Numbered from the stretch's first letter, positions 26,672 to 35,803 are shown. The stretch: DNA of 64,000 nucleotides from Pedobacter sp. (GCF_031119335.1 NZ_JAVHXT010000019.1:13376-77375); one strand, 5' to 3'. The notes: a model not told the origin generated them from the letters alone. Made by a program: numbers and translations.

Positions 26672-27034
26672 ATGTACACGCAAACCGTTGCTTTAAGAGA
26701 TGTAAGATGCCATGCTTTTCATGGCTTTTATCCAGAAGAAAATTTGATAGGATGTGTGTTTATGGTAGATGCCGAGGTGACTTTCGTAACAGAAAATAAA
26801 GATACCGAAAACCTAGACAAAACAGTTAACTACGAAGTGCTTAACAATTTCATTCTTAAGGAAATGCAACAAACGCAGAAACTTTTAGAAACAGTGGTTA
26901 AAAATATTTTAGAGCAGATAAAAGCCGCTTATCCCTTCATTCTTTCAGCAAAAGTTGGTATTAGGAAGATGACCCCCCCTATGCCCGGTGAAATAGGACA
27001 TTCGTTTGTAGAGTTGAGCTATAAAGCAGATTAG
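26672..27034 (+). CDS. folB: Dihydroneopterin aldolase
   Basis: 120 residues, FolB fold, folate synthesis (7,8-dihydroneopterin to 6-hydroxymethyl-dihydropterin and glycolaldehyde). Residues that matter are present: Glu in FHGFYPEENLIG, Tyr in TVNYEVLNN, Lys in GIRKMTPPMPG. The domain is complete. It ends against the convergent VOC gene with a 4-bp overlap of stops. Confidence 0.92.
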   Translation: MYTQTVALRDVRCHAFHGFYPEENLIGCVFMVDAEVTFVTENKDTENLDKTVNYEVLNNFILKEMQQTQKLLETVVKNILEQIKAAYPFILSAKVGIRKMTPPMPGEIGHSFVELSYKAD

Positions 27035-27489
27035 CCTCCGTTTTCCCCAATTTCTTGTGCTAAGCCAACTAGCAGCCCATCTGCAGATCTGATGTAACAC
27101 AATTTGTAAGAAGTTTCATAGCGTACTATTTCTCCAACAAGTGTAGCGCCATTTTTGATTAGTCTGGTTGTCAATTCTTCAATATCCTCTACAGTAAACA
27201 TCGCACGTAGATATCCAAGCGCATTTACTGGTGCAACAGTGTGATTTGATAGGATAGAGGGAGTTACGAACCTAGAAAGTTCAATTCTACTGTGACCATC
27301 TGGCGTAACCATCATCGCAATTTCAACTGTTTGATCGCCAAGTCCAGTAACTCGACCCGCCCATTCCCCTTCTATCATCGCCCTGCCTTCCAATTTCAAA
27401 CCAATTTCAGAGAAAAAAGCAATGGCATTGTCTATAGATTCTACAACAATGCCAATATTGTCCATTCTTAAAAGTTTGTTTTGCTCCAT
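27031..27489 (-). CDS. VOC (glyoxalase/bleomycin-resistance fold) protein
   Basis: 152 residues with two beta-alpha-beta-beta-beta repeats: RMDNIGIVVESIDNAIAFF and, in the second half, YLRAMFTVEDIEELTTRL with CYIRSADGLLVGLAQEIG at the end, where metal ligands usually sit. Dioxygenase, glyoxalase or resistance functions are possible; sequence alone does not decide. The thioesterase gene lies 23 bp upstream on the same strand. Confidence 0.82.
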   Translation of the reverse strand: MEQNKLLRMDNIGIVVESIDNAIAFFSEIGLKLEGRAMIEGEWAGRVTGLGDQTVEIAMMVTPDGHSRIELSRFVTPSILSNHTVAPVNALGYLRAMFTVEDIEELTTRLIKNGATLVGEIVRYETSYKLCYIRSADGLLVGLAQEIGENGG

Positions 27490-27512
27490 ATCAATCCGTC
27501 AATTTATATAAA

Positions 27513-28001
27513 TTAGCTTTCCAGTTGTTCAAAAGCAATCATTTTGTTTCTTTCTCTATCTGGAATTGGTACAGGGCTTTTTGTTTCATAATCATAAACT
27601 ACACAAACGGTTTTACCTTTGCTGCATATAATTTCTTCACCATTTTTAGTTTTAACTAGCACATATTCTAGATCGAAGCTGGTTTTTCCAATTCGAGAGG
27701 TACGAACATATATACTTATTTTATCACCTAAATGCAGTGGCTTAATATAGGTATTGCTGGCCTTTCCAATTACAACGCCAGTTTTTTTCCAATCCCACTG
27801 TATAGCTTGCTGCCAATATTTGGTGCGCCCAATTTCCATATAAGTAAAGTACATAGCATTGTTTACATGTCCCATCATATCTAGATCAGTAAAGCGCATT
27901 TCTAGTTCAGTCCTATACTTAAATACGTCGGTTTTTGTTTCTATAACTGACTTTTTGTCTTCTTGTTTTTCTTTTTTGCGCCAAAGTGTCTTGAAAATCA
28001 T
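27513..28001 (-). CDS. Acyl-CoA thioesterase, hotdog fold
   Basis: 162 residues. About 30 charged N-terminal residues (KKEKQEDKKS) precede a 4-hydroxybenzoyl-CoA thioesterase-type hotdog domain: RFTDLDMMGHVNNAMYFTYM, with the active-site Asp, then IYVRTSRIGKTSFDLEY. It hydrolyses acyl-CoA thioesters; the chain is unknown. The extra N-terminus is longer than in typical 130-140 residue relatives. The gene is divergent from hsp20. Confidence 0.85.
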   Translation of the reverse strand: MIFKTLWRKKEKQEDKKSVIETKTDVFKYRTELEMRFTDLDMMGHVNNAMYFTYMEIGRTKYWQQAIQWDWKKTGVVIGKASNTYIKPLHLGDKISIYVRTSRIGKTSFDLEYVLVKTKNGEEIICSKGKTVCVVYDYETKSPVPIPDRERNKMIAFEQLES

Positions 28002-28064
28002 ATTTTTTTGGTTTGGAATACTGTTTGAATAAAGGTTTGTATCAAATAAAAATTAAAAAATAAT

Positions 28065-28070
28065 AAGGAG
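28065..28070 (+). promoter_or_regulatory. Strong Shine-Dalgarno site before hsp20
   Basis: AAGGAG 9 bp before the ATG at 28080. Such a clear site is unusual in this window, where most genes show none, and fits high expression on heat stress. Confidence 0.6.
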
Positions 28071-28079
28071 ATATATAAA

Positions 28080-28514
28080 ATGAGCTTAGTAAAATTCAAC
28101 AACAGAACCAGAAACACAGCACCATACTTTAACAACGTATTCGATTCTTTGTTTAGTGATGCCTTAAATAAAAATTACGGTGTAAATAAAGTACCGCACG
28201 TAAATATTTTAGAAACACCTACACATTTTAAAATTGAGTTGGCTGCACCAGGTTTAAACAAAGAAGATTTTAAAATTGAGTTGAAAAAGGATAACCTTTC
28301 TATTTGGGCAGAAAAGAAAGCAGAACAAACTGAAGAGCAAAAAAATTACACTCGTAGAGAGTTCGAATATTTATCATTTGCCAGATCATTTGTATTGCCA
28401 GAAAATATTGATGCAGAAAAAATTAATGCAGAGTATTTAAATGGTATCTTAAATATCACTATAGGCAAAAAAGAACAAGCTAAAGACGAGCATAAAGAAA
28501 TTGTAGTTTCATAA
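28080..28514 (+). CDS. Hsp20/alpha-crystallin small heat-shock protein
   Basis: 144 residues. A short N-terminal arm with FNNVFDSLF precedes the alpha-crystallin domain (about 38-135): KIELAAPGLNKEDFKIEL, EFEYLSFARSFVLPENID and the NGILNITI beta-strand motif. It has the short C-terminal tail of class A small heat-shock proteins. It holds unfolding proteins in the cytoplasm as large oligomers. Transcribed alone, with a rho-independent terminator about 45 bp after the stop. Confidence 0.94.
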   Translation: MSLVKFNNRTRNTAPYFNNVFDSLFSDALNKNYGVNKVPHVNILETPTHFKIELAAPGLNKEDFKIELKKDNLSIWAEKKAEQTEEQKNYTRREFEYLSFARSFVLPENIDAEKINAEYLNGILNITIGKKEQAKDEHKEIVVS

Positions 28515-28559
28515 TACAATGGTTTGATTTGACCCATTATTGGGTTTGGTTTAAGGTTG

Positions 28560-28590
28560 CAAGGGCGCATGAAAATGCAGCCCTTGTTTT
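28560..28590 (+). terminator. Rho-independent terminator of hsp20
   Basis: AAGGGC-GCAT, loop GAAA, ATGC-A-GCCCTT, then GTTTTG. The stem of about 10 bp with one bulge starts 46 bp after the stop codon. Confidence 0.75.
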
Positions 28591-28880
28591 GTATAGATCA
28601 AACGATATAATGTTTTAGAAAGCACTTTTCGGTGTTCAAATTAGCATTCGTCCCGTTATTTGCTTTACTTCGGCTTCGCCTGCGTGTTCGCTGCTACCGG
28701 GTTTATTTTACTCGGTTCTTTGCTAAAAACAACGTTGTTTGGGATACTACTGTAAGTTCTCCAAACGGGATAGCAAAGGAAACCCAGATGTAGCAAAGCT
28801 TACGGTTTTTAGTTGCGCACATTTGCGGGGATTTGGAATTACGAGTGTTCGGAAAACTTAAAATGAAGGTTTGGCGTGAT

Positions 28881-28994
28881 AGATTGCCGCGTGGCTACTC
28901 TTTCCGATACACTAGGAGTAAACTATCGCAATGACACATGTATTTTCGTCATTGCGAACTGAAGCGTAATTAAGTGGGAAGAGTGAAGCAATCT
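28881..28994. repeat. Long palindrome of the AGATTGC...GCAATCT type
   Basis: AGATTGC plus CTACTCTTTCC on the left pair with GGAAGAGTGAAGCAATCT on the right; the centre has CGCAATGACA and CGTCATTGCG in inverted order. Same family as 16013-16082. Confidence 0.65.
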
Positions 28995-29271
28995 ACCCAA
29001 TCTTAGATTCTTACGAACATACTTGTGATTTGAAATCTACAGATTAAAAGTTAAGGATTGCAAATCCCTATTAGCGGACATAAGAACAAACCTCATAGGT
29101 TAAAAAAACTACAAACCTAAGTTCGATTTAATAACGTACGCAACCGGCGAGGTGTCGATTTGATATAAAACAGATTAATAATCAAATAATTAATTACTGA
29201 GCTTAGGTTACAAGGTTTTGCATTTTAGCAGTTTTACAAGGTTCAAAATAGTTCTGTTTTAAGTTATTTAG

Positions 29272-29495
29272 ACCTGATTGTAGCGGATATCCTTTTTGTT
29301 GCGTCATTTCGACGAAGTATGAGGAGAACTGAAAGAAAGCAACGCTAAATCTGTTTTTAAGGTTTGTTTTAATTGGAGATTTAACTTCGTTGATTTTAAA
29401 TTCTCATATGCGTTCGAAATGACGGAGAAATTGGCAAAAAGACATCAACGAAAAGCAGGGCTGAAATATCCTAAGTAACACGAATATTGCTTTTC
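29272..29495. repeat. Nested repeat: CGTCATTTCGA palindrome inside an ACCTGATTG element
   Basis: The ACCTGATTG...GGATATCC (29272-29292) and GAAAAGCAGGGCTGA...ATTGCTTTTC (29452-29495) blocks match the compact element at 21385-21477, but here a CGTCATTTCGA...TCGAAATGACG palindrome (29302-29424) lies between them. Confidence 0.6.
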
Positions 29496-29628
29496 AAAAC
29501 CTTAAAAAACACTATTGCTTGTAGCAAGATAACCGCTGGTTCAAATTAGCAAAGAAATAAATTAGAAAATAAAGACATTTAATTCCCGTCAAATGCGAAC
29601 TTTGCGCCCTTAAACAATAAATAAGGAT

Positions 29629-30870
29629 ATGAAAAGAGTTGTAGTTACTGGTCTAGGAACTATTAATCCCTTAGGTCATAATGTTGCCGATTTTTGGACG
29701 AACATTGTGGATGGTAAAAGCGCATGTGAAACCGTGACGAGGTTTGATGCTTCTCGCTTCCGTTCGCAAATGGCTTGCGAAGTGAAAGGATTTAATGCCG
29801 CAGAACATTTAGATAGAAACGAAATTAAGCGTACAGATTTGTTTACGCAGTATGCTTTGTACGCCGCTGCGCAAGCAATGGAAGATTGCGGTATAGATCT
29901 AACTACGATTGACCCTTTTGATTTTGGTGTAATTTGGGGAAGTGGACAAGGTGGTATGCAAACCTTCGAAACTGAGGTAGAGAACTACGTAACTGGCGAA
30001 TATAACCCACGTTTCAATCCATTTTTTATCCCCAAATTATTGGTAAACATGGCTTCTGGATTAATTTCGATGAAGTTTGGTTTGCAAGGTATTAACTATA
30101 CGCCAGTTTCTGCTTGTGCTACAGGTAACAACGCCATTATGGATGCCTTTAACTACATCAGAATGGGTAAGGCAAAAATGTTTGTAACCGGAGGTTCTGA
30201 GGCGGGAATAACGCCAGCTTCGTTCGGTGGTTTTGCTGCGCTAAAAGCGATGTCGCATAGGAATGATGATCCACAAACTGCAAGTAGACCTTTTGATAAA
30301 GATAGAGATGGTTTTGTGATGGGCGAGGGAGCAGGCGCTTTGATTTTAGAAGAGTATGAGCATGCTAAGGCAAGAGGTGCAAGAATTTATGCAGAAGTTG
30401 TAGGTGCTGCCATGACAGCAGATGCTTACCATATTACTTCGCCACATCCAGAGGGAATTGGGGCGGCTAAAGCAATGAATTTGGCATTGGAAGAAGCGAA
30501 TGTAAAACCAGAAGAGTTAGATTATTTAAATCTTCACGCTACTTCTACGCCAGTTGGCGATTTAGCTGAATTGAATGCGGCTTTCTTGGTTTTTGGTACT
30601 TCGCAAAACCTGCACATCAGCTCTACCAAATCTATGACTGGCCACTTATTGGGTGCAGCAGCAGCTATTGAGGCTATTATTGCGATTAAGAGTATCAATG
30701 ATAATATTGTACCTCCAACAATTAATGTTTCTGAACCAGACCCAGAAATTCCGGCTGGAATGCAATTGGTGTTTAATAAGGCTTTGCACAAAGAAGTGAA
30801 AACGGCAATGAGTAATGCTTTTGGCTTTGGTGGCCACAACAGTACGGTAGTTTTTAAAGAATTGGTTTAA
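29629..30870 (+). CDS. fabF: Beta-ketoacyl-ACP synthase II
   Basis: 413 residues, KAS II condensing enzyme of fatty-acid elongation (malonyl-ACP plus acyl-ACP). Catalytic Cys163 is in SACATGNN, the two histidines in NLHATSTPVGD and KSMTGHLLGAA. It starts KRVVVTGLGTINPLG and ends AFGFGGHNSTVVF. Full length. No acpP or fabD lies next to it, so this may be an extra copy outside the main fab cluster. It is preceded by 1.1 kb of repeats and followed by a 15-bp-stem hairpin. Confidence 0.94.
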   Translation: MKRVVVTGLGTINPLGHNVADFWTNIVDGKSACETVTRFDASRFRSQMACEVKGFNAAEHLDRNEIKRTDLFTQYALYAAAQAMEDCGIDLTTIDPFDFGVIWGSGQGGMQTFETEVENYVTGEYNPRFNPFFIPKLLVNMASGLISMKFGLQGINYTPVSACATGNNAIMDAFNYIRMGKAKMFVTGGSEAGITPASFGGFAALKAMSHRNDDPQTASRPFDKDRDGFVMGEGAGALILEEYEHAKARGARIYAEVVGAAMTADAYHITSPHPEGIGAAKAMNLALEEANVKPEELDYLNLHATSTPVGDLAELNAAFLVFGTSQNLHISSTKSMTGHLLGAAAAIEAIIAIKSINDNIVPPTINVSEPDPEIPAGMQLVFNKALHKEVKTAMSNAFGFGGHNSTVVFKELV

Positions 30871-30890
30871 TATAAGAGCATTGATATAAG

Positions 30891-30923
30891 AGACTTACGA
30901 AGTTTCAAAAACTTCGTAAGTCT
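30891..30923. repeat. 15-bp-stem palindrome, copy 4 of 4
   Basis: Same arms as 564-596, loop CAA. It lies 20 bp after the fabF stop and may serve as its terminator. Confidence 0.85.
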
Positions 30924-31058
30924 TCATCTTTACCATTGAAAACACATTAATGGTAGAGGTTGACTTCGTTAGACTTTCCTTGCTTCTTCATTGTGAGGTA
31001 TACAGTTTATCCCGACTATTCGAGAAGGCAATCTTAAAGCAAAAACAATATTAAATAT

Positions 31059-31094
31059 AAAAGCCCCGAATTAAACTTAATTCAGGGCTTTTTT
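31059..31094. terminator. Bidirectional rho-independent terminator
   Basis: AAAAGCCC-C-GAATTAA pairs with TTAATTC-A-GGGCTTTT, with A-run and T-run on the two sides so it can work on both strands. It is placed 18 bp beyond the stop of the peptide transporter gene, in the convergent gap with fabF. Confidence 0.85.
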
Positions 31095-31111
31095 ATATAA
31101 GCTCGCTGTAA

Positions 31112-33328
31112 TTATTTCACACCGTGCATTAGCTTTTTAACGATCGGTCCTAAAACGAATGCAAACAAAGAAGCTGCTAACGAAACTCCCGTAAGCATCC
31201 AGAAGAAATAACTGTAACCTTTTTCATCAGCTACGCTCTCCGACATTTCTCCGAAAATACCAGCTAACTTGTTACCTATGGCCACCGCTAAATACCATAC
31301 ACCAAACATGATGGCAATCATTCGTCCAGGGACTAACTTACTCACATACGATAGCGCTACTGGAGATACACAGAGTTCGCCCATGGTATGGAAGAGGTAA
31401 ACAAAAACCAGCCACATCATACTTACAGAAGCAGATTTAGCACCTGCCGGAATAGAAGCTGCACCAACCGCTACGAATGCCATGCCGATGGCCAAAAACA
31501 GCATTCCGATAGCATATTTGTTGTTCGCCGATGGATTGTGTTTACTGCTCCACCATTTAGAGAATAGTGGTGCCAAAGTAATGATGAACAATGAGTTTAA
31601 AATGTTGAACCAACTAGCGTTGATTTCAGTTGCAGCTACTCTAGAAACGATGGTAGCTTTGGTAGGAGAAGTTTGATTATTATCGTACTTTATGTTGTGT
31701 GTTACTAAAATTTGCTTTGCATCGCCAACTTTTAAGGTTTCTTTTTCGCCTTTGGCAAGTCTAATTTCGCGTTTAATAGTTGCACCAGCAGTTGTAGTAA
31801 ATTCTACTTCTGCATAGCTTACCAAGGTACCAAAAGCACCAGGTTTTTCTTTATCAACAATATTGGTGATCTTTCCGTCGAATACATCGCCAATGTAGTT
31901 TTTATCCTTGTCTACTAACGCATTGTTTTCTACCGTTGCTTTGTCGCTTGATGTATAAAATGAGTTGTTTTCCAAGTCGATAATCGCAACCTGTTCATTA
32001 TCCTTATAAGATTCTGACGATACCACCTTTCCAGTATTTACAACGCCATTGGCATTTTGATACTGAACATTATAAGAGGTAGATTTATATTCATTTACTA
32101 CCATCCAGATCGCAATTCCCCAGATAATTAAAAAACTGAAACCTAAAATTATATTAGATAGTTTATATTTTTTGAAAGTTTGTCCGAATAATTTAAAAAG
32201 TACCCAAGTAATAATTGCTAAAGGGCCTACTGTAATCAACGAATTTACAATCTTGAATATGGTGCCCGAAGTTCCTTCTAAAATTCGCTGTGTATAATCT
32301 TTAGCGAATAGCGTTAACGAACCTGGAGCTTGCTCAAAAATAGACCAGAAAATCATCGTGATTATCGCAAAGAATACGATAGCTATCATTCTGTCTTTTA
32401 AAATCTTATCATATCTGCTAATTCTGGATATCAATAGGATAAGGAAGAGCACAAGCGCAGTTAAAATAATGAAATTGCTACCATCAATTCCGAACAGATT
32501 AAAACTGAATAAATTTGTTGTTCCTTCCGAGATTTTATTTACAGGATCATTCAAAATCCATGCTAAGCCTAATCCGATACAAGCTATAATTAATACCATG
32601 TGGAAACTTGTGAAAGGGTTTAACTTACCGCCTTCTTGTTCGGTAGTAACAGCAGCAGCTTTTTCAGCTGGTGTTGCTTTAACAGGTTTTAGGCCAATAT
32701 TGCCAAAAATTCCCTGAGCAAACCAGAACTGTAATAAACCGAAAAGCATGAAGATACCAGCTACACCGAAACCCCAGCTCCAGCCTACTTTTTCGCCCAA
32801 ATAACCGCAAAGCATGATACCAAAAAATGCACCTGCATTTACCCCCATATAGAAAATGGTGTAAGCACCGTCTTTCTTTTCAGGGAAATCTTTGTACATT
32901 TCTGATACGATAGATGTCATGTTAGGTTTGAAGAAACCGCTTCCGAATACTAAGAAAAGTAGACCGGCGTAAATGAAGAACGATGTTTCAAGCGCCATAA
33001 AAGCATGTCCTAATGTCATTAACAACGCACCTACCACTACGGCCCAACGTATACCGATTACTTTATCGGCAAAATAGCCACCCAACATTGTAGAAAGGTA
33101 AACTAATGCGGTATAGGTGCCGAAAATGGCTAAAGCGTGTTCCTTTGGCCATCCCCAACCGCTGTCTAATACTGATGCAGTAAAGAATAGTACCAATAAG
33201 GCTCTCATGCCATAATAGGAGAAACGCTCCCACATCTCTGTGAAGAAAAGTACAAAAAGCCCCGACGGATGCCCTAATACCTTACTCTTGAAAAAATCAT
33301 TTTGATCTTCTGCAGTAGTTGTTTGCAT
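31112..33328 (-). CDS. POT/PTR2 family proton-coupled peptide transporter
   Basis: 738 residues. PTR signatures: RFSYYGMRALLVLFFTA near the start, FYMGVNAGAFFG in the middle of the first half, and GELCVSPVALSYVSKL in the second half. It imports di- and tripeptides. It is much longer than the usual 450-520 residues because a soluble stretch of about 150 residues (roughly 415-575, beta-rich, starting after VNEYKSTSYN) sits between two membrane helices, presumably on the periplasmic side. This insert is seen in Bacteroidota relatives. Together with the S46 dipeptidyl-peptidase it fits peptide feeding. Confidence 0.92.
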   Translation of the reverse strand: MQTTTAEDQNDFFKSKVLGHPSGLFVLFFTEMWERFSYYGMRALLVLFFTASVLDSGWGWPKEHALAIFGTYTALVYLSTMLGGYFADKVIGIRWAVVVGALLMTLGHAFMALETSFFIYAGLLFLVFGSGFFKPNMTSIVSEMYKDFPEKKDGAYTIFYMGVNAGAFFGIMLCGYLGEKVGWSWGFGVAGIFMLFGLLQFWFAQGIFGNIGLKPVKATPAEKAAAVTTEQEGGKLNPFTSFHMVLIIACIGLGLAWILNDPVNKISEGTTNLFSFNLFGIDGSNFIILTALVLFLILLISRISRYDKILKDRMIAIVFFAIITMIFWSIFEQAPGSLTLFAKDYTQRILEGTSGTIFKIVNSLITVGPLAIITWVLFKLFGQTFKKYKLSNIILGFSFLIIWGIAIWMVVNEYKSTSYNVQYQNANGVVNTGKVVSSESYKDNEQVAIIDLENNSFYTSSDKATVENNALVDKDKNYIGDVFDGKITNIVDKEKPGAFGTLVSYAEVEFTTTAGATIKREIRLAKGEKETLKVGDAKQILVTHNIKYDNNQTSPTKATIVSRVAATEINASWFNILNSLFIITLAPLFSKWWSSKHNPSANNKYAIGMLFLAIGMAFVAVGAASIPAGAKSASVSMMWLVFVYLFHTMGELCVSPVALSYVSKLVPGRMIAIMFGVWYLAVAIGNKLAGIFGEMSESVADEKGYSYFFWMLTGVSLAASLFAFVLGPIVKKLMHGVK

Positions 33329-33411
33329 AAATTATTTGATAAGTTAGTCTTAGTTTTTTATAAAAAATTGGGTGCAATATAGGCTAATACATTTATATTT
33401 TATCAACAAAA

Positions 33412-34344
33412 TTAATGTTTGCCCTTTTGAAATAAGGTTGTAGCCTTTCTTGGTGTGCTGTATAGCTCGTCTAAATTCGATGCTTCGTTTCTTAACTGAA
33501 CGTTTTCCTTAAAATATAAACGTTGATAGCTGATAGAATACCCATCGAAACTCGAATCTGATACGTAATACTCTGCTTTGCCTTCCATATCATCGTCGTA
33601 AGGTGCCAAATGATCAAATACAATCAAATTTACCTGTTTATCGAAGGTTAAGGTCATCGAGTTTCTCTTGTTATACTCAAAAACAATTCGATTTTTATTG
33701 GCAGCTTTTCGCTTTACTTCAAAAACACCTTTCCCGAAAACAGCATTATCTTTAGCGAACGAAAGCACCTCGATAACCTTCTTGGTGGTCTTTTCATCGT
33801 TGCCTTTCCATCCTAACAAAAGATAATAAGGGGTTTGACCAGGGTAGGTTACCGGAATGATTTCGTAATAACGAGCTCCATACCAGTTTTTTTGATCTGT
33901 AATAAGGTTTTCATCCGTAATATTCGATGTGCCGTCATTTAAAGGAATAAGTTTTAAAGAACCGTCTTTCGTTGCCAATTGAATGGTTCCGTAAAATTTG
34001 TAGGTGCCATCGGTAAAAGGCAACGACCAAGTGATTATTCTAAAAGTCTGGTTTGGCGATTTTAAAAAGGAAACGTTATTAGCCAGTGAATCGAAATCGA
34101 AATGAAATGAATGCGGAGTTTTAAGCACGCTAATTAGCTTTTTAACGAACATGGTATTGTAGGCCATCCGTTCTACATCGTCCTTAACCGTCACGGTAGA
34201 ATCGCTATAGGTAGACAAGCTATCCTGCGCTAAATTAAGTTTCTCTAAATTTGCAGGCGTAATGAAGGTTTGGGCGTTCAAATTCCCAATCATCAAACAC
34301 CAAGTAGTTGCAAATAAAAGCGTCCTTAAAATATTCCTATGCAT
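33412..34344 (-). CDS. Exported hypothetical protein, 310 aa
   Basis: Signal peptide MHRNILRTLLFATTWCLMIG with a cleavage-like LNAQT after it. The mature part is beta-rich and aromatic (FRIITWSLPFTDGTYKFYG, RYYEIIPVTYPGQTPYYLLLGWKG), without recognised catalytic motifs. Probably periplasmic. I do not recognise the family with confidence. It lies 9 bp downstream of the thiolase gene on the same strand. Confidence 0.65.
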   Translation of the reverse strand: MHRNILRTLLFATTWCLMIGNLNAQTFITPANLEKLNLAQDSLSTYSDSTVTVKDDVERMAYNTMFVKKLISVLKTPHSFHFDFDSLANNVSFLKSPNQTFRIITWSLPFTDGTYKFYGTIQLATKDGSLKLIPLNDGTSNITDENLITDQKNWYGARYYEIIPVTYPGQTPYYLLLGWKGNDEKTTKKVIEVLSFAKDNAVFGKGVFEVKRKAANKNRIVFEYNKRNSMTLTFDKQVNLIVFDHLAPYDDDMEGKAEYYVSDSSFDGYSISYQRLYFKENVQLRNEASNLDELYSTPRKATTLFQKGKH

Positions 34345-34353
34345 TTAATTTCG

Positions 34354-35532
34354 TTAACGAAGATTTTCTATAACTATTGCGCTGGCACCGCCGCCGCCGT
34401 TACAAATTCCGGCAACGCCTATTTTTCCTTTATTTTGTTGTAATACCGATAAAAGCGTCACCACAATTCTAGCGCCAGAAGCACCAAGAGGATGGCCAAT
34501 GGCTACAGCGCCGCCATTTACGTTAACTTTCTCACCATCTAAACCTAGTTCTTGGTTGTTGGCTAAAGAAACCACTGAAAATGCCTCGTTAATCTCAAAA
34601 TAATCTACCTGATCTTTGGTAATATTAGCTCGTTGCAATGCTAATGGAATTGCTTTAGAAGGAGCTGTGGTGAACCATTCTGGTGCTTGCTGTGCATCGG
34701 CGTAGGCCAAAACCTTAGCTAATGGAGTTAAACCTAACTCCTTTGCTTTGTCTGCACTCATTAAAACTAACGCAGCAGCACCATCGTTTAAAGTAGAAGC
34801 ATTGGCAGCTGTAACCGTACCATCTTTCTTAAAAACTGGTTTCAGCGATGGTATTTTATCAAACTTTACCGTTGCAGGCTCTTCATCTTCGCTAAACAAA
34901 GTGATTTCACCTTTTCGATCTTTAAGCTCTACTGCTATAATCTCTTCTTTAAACTTTCCGTTTGCTTGGGCATTTTGTGCTCTTTTGTAAGATTGGATAG
35001 CAAACTGATCTTGATCTTCTCTTGTGATCTTGCAAGTTTCGGCACAAAGCTCTGCTGCAGAACCCATGTGGTAATCGTTGTAGACGTCCCACAATCCGTC
35101 TTTTACTAAACCATCAGTTATCTGTCCATGACCTAAACGATAGCCATTTCTAGCTTTATCTAAATAGTAGGGAACATTGCTCATGCTTTCCATTCCGCCT
35201 GCAACAACAATTTCGTTTTCGCCTAACGCAATACTTTGAGCTGCCAGCATAATTGCCTTTGTGCCAGAAGCACATACTTTATTAATGGTGGTTGTAGGTA
35301 GATCTGGCAAGCCCGCAAATTTAGCCGCTTGTGTTGCTGGTGCCTGCCCCAAATTGGCGGATAAAACGTTACCCATGTACACTTCTTGTACTTGCTCTGG
35401 TTTAATTCCTGCTTTAGCAATAGCACCTTTAATTGCAAAACCACCCAGTTGCGTGGCCGAAAATACTGATAGTGTGCCGCCGAAACTTCCAATTGGAGTT
35501 CTAACTGCTGATACAATAACTACTTCTTTCAT
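34354..35532 (-). CDS. Acetyl-CoA C-acyltransferase (thiolase)
   Basis: 392 residues, full-length thiolase. Acyl-accepting Cys87 in NKVCASGTKAIM, His347 in VAIGHPLGASGARI, and Cys377 in GICNGGGGAS, plus NEAFSVV. It catalyses thiolytic cleavage of 3-ketoacyl-CoA or condensation to acetoacetyl-CoA; small-chain AtoB/PhaA-like, given the compact length. Could feed or receive acetoacetyl-CoA from the ScoAB enzyme. Confidence 0.93.
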   Translation of the reverse strand: MKEVVIVSAVRTPIGSFGGTLSVFSATQLGGFAIKGAIAKAGIKPEQVQEVYMGNVLSANLGQAPATQAAKFAGLPDLPTTTINKVCASGTKAIMLAAQSIALGENEIVVAGGMESMSNVPYYLDKARNGYRLGHGQITDGLVKDGLWDVYNDYHMGSAAELCAETCKITREDQDQFAIQSYKRAQNAQANGKFKEEIIAVELKDRKGEITLFSEDEEPATVKFDKIPSLKPVFKKDGTVTAANASTLNDGAAALVLMSADKAKELGLTPLAKVLAYADAQQAPEWFTTAPSKAIPLALQRANITKDQVDYFEINEAFSVVSLANNQELGLDGEKVNVNGGAVAIGHPLGASGARIVVTLLSVLQQNKGKIGVAGICNGGGGASAIVIENLR

Positions 35533-35623
35533 TTGTAATGTATAAAATATATTTGGTTGGCGGCAATTTAGCTATAATATGATAAAACCCGTAGATAGTC
35601 ACTTCTTTATTGCAGAATAAAAA

Positions 35624-35803
35624 CTAATCTGAGTCATTACTTTTTTTGGCAGATTTCTTCCTCTTGGCTTTAACAGCTTCATTAAGGAGGTATTCTATCT
35701 GCCCGTTTATGCTCCTAAATTCGTCTGCAGCCCAATTTTCAATTTCCTTCAGTAATTCAGAGCTAATTCGAAGCGCAAATGCTTTTTTATCTTTATCAGA
35801 CAT
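35624..35803 (-). CDS. Arc-family ribbon-helix-helix DNA-binding protein, 59 aa
   Basis: Short gene read from ATG 35803 to TAG 35624. N-terminus MSDKDKKAFALRISSELLKE gives the DNA-contacting beta strand (KAFALRI), followed by the two helices EIENWAADEFRSINGQIEYL and LLNEAVKARKRK, as in Arc/MetJ-type repressors. The tail is basic (KKSAKKSND). It overlaps the end of the upstream PH-like gene by 8 bp, so it is the last gene of the SPFH operon and is a good candidate for its autoregulator, or an antitoxin-like partner. Confidence 0.82.
   Translation of the reverse strand: MSDKDKKAFALRISSELLKEIENWAADEFRSINGQIEYLLNEAVKAKRKKSAKKSNDSD

Larger units (their letters stand above)
28515..29628. other. 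1.1-kb non-coding region between hsp20 and fabF
   Basis: No credible gene. In order: hsp20 terminator (28560-28590); a GC-richer structured segment (about 28650-28830) with TTCGGCTTCGCCTGCG and a distant TCCCGTT/AACGGGA pair; a long palindrome (28881-28994); an AT-rich part; and a nested double repeat (29272-29495). The fabF upstream sequence GAACTTTGCGCCC is at about 29596-29608. Confidence 0.7.
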
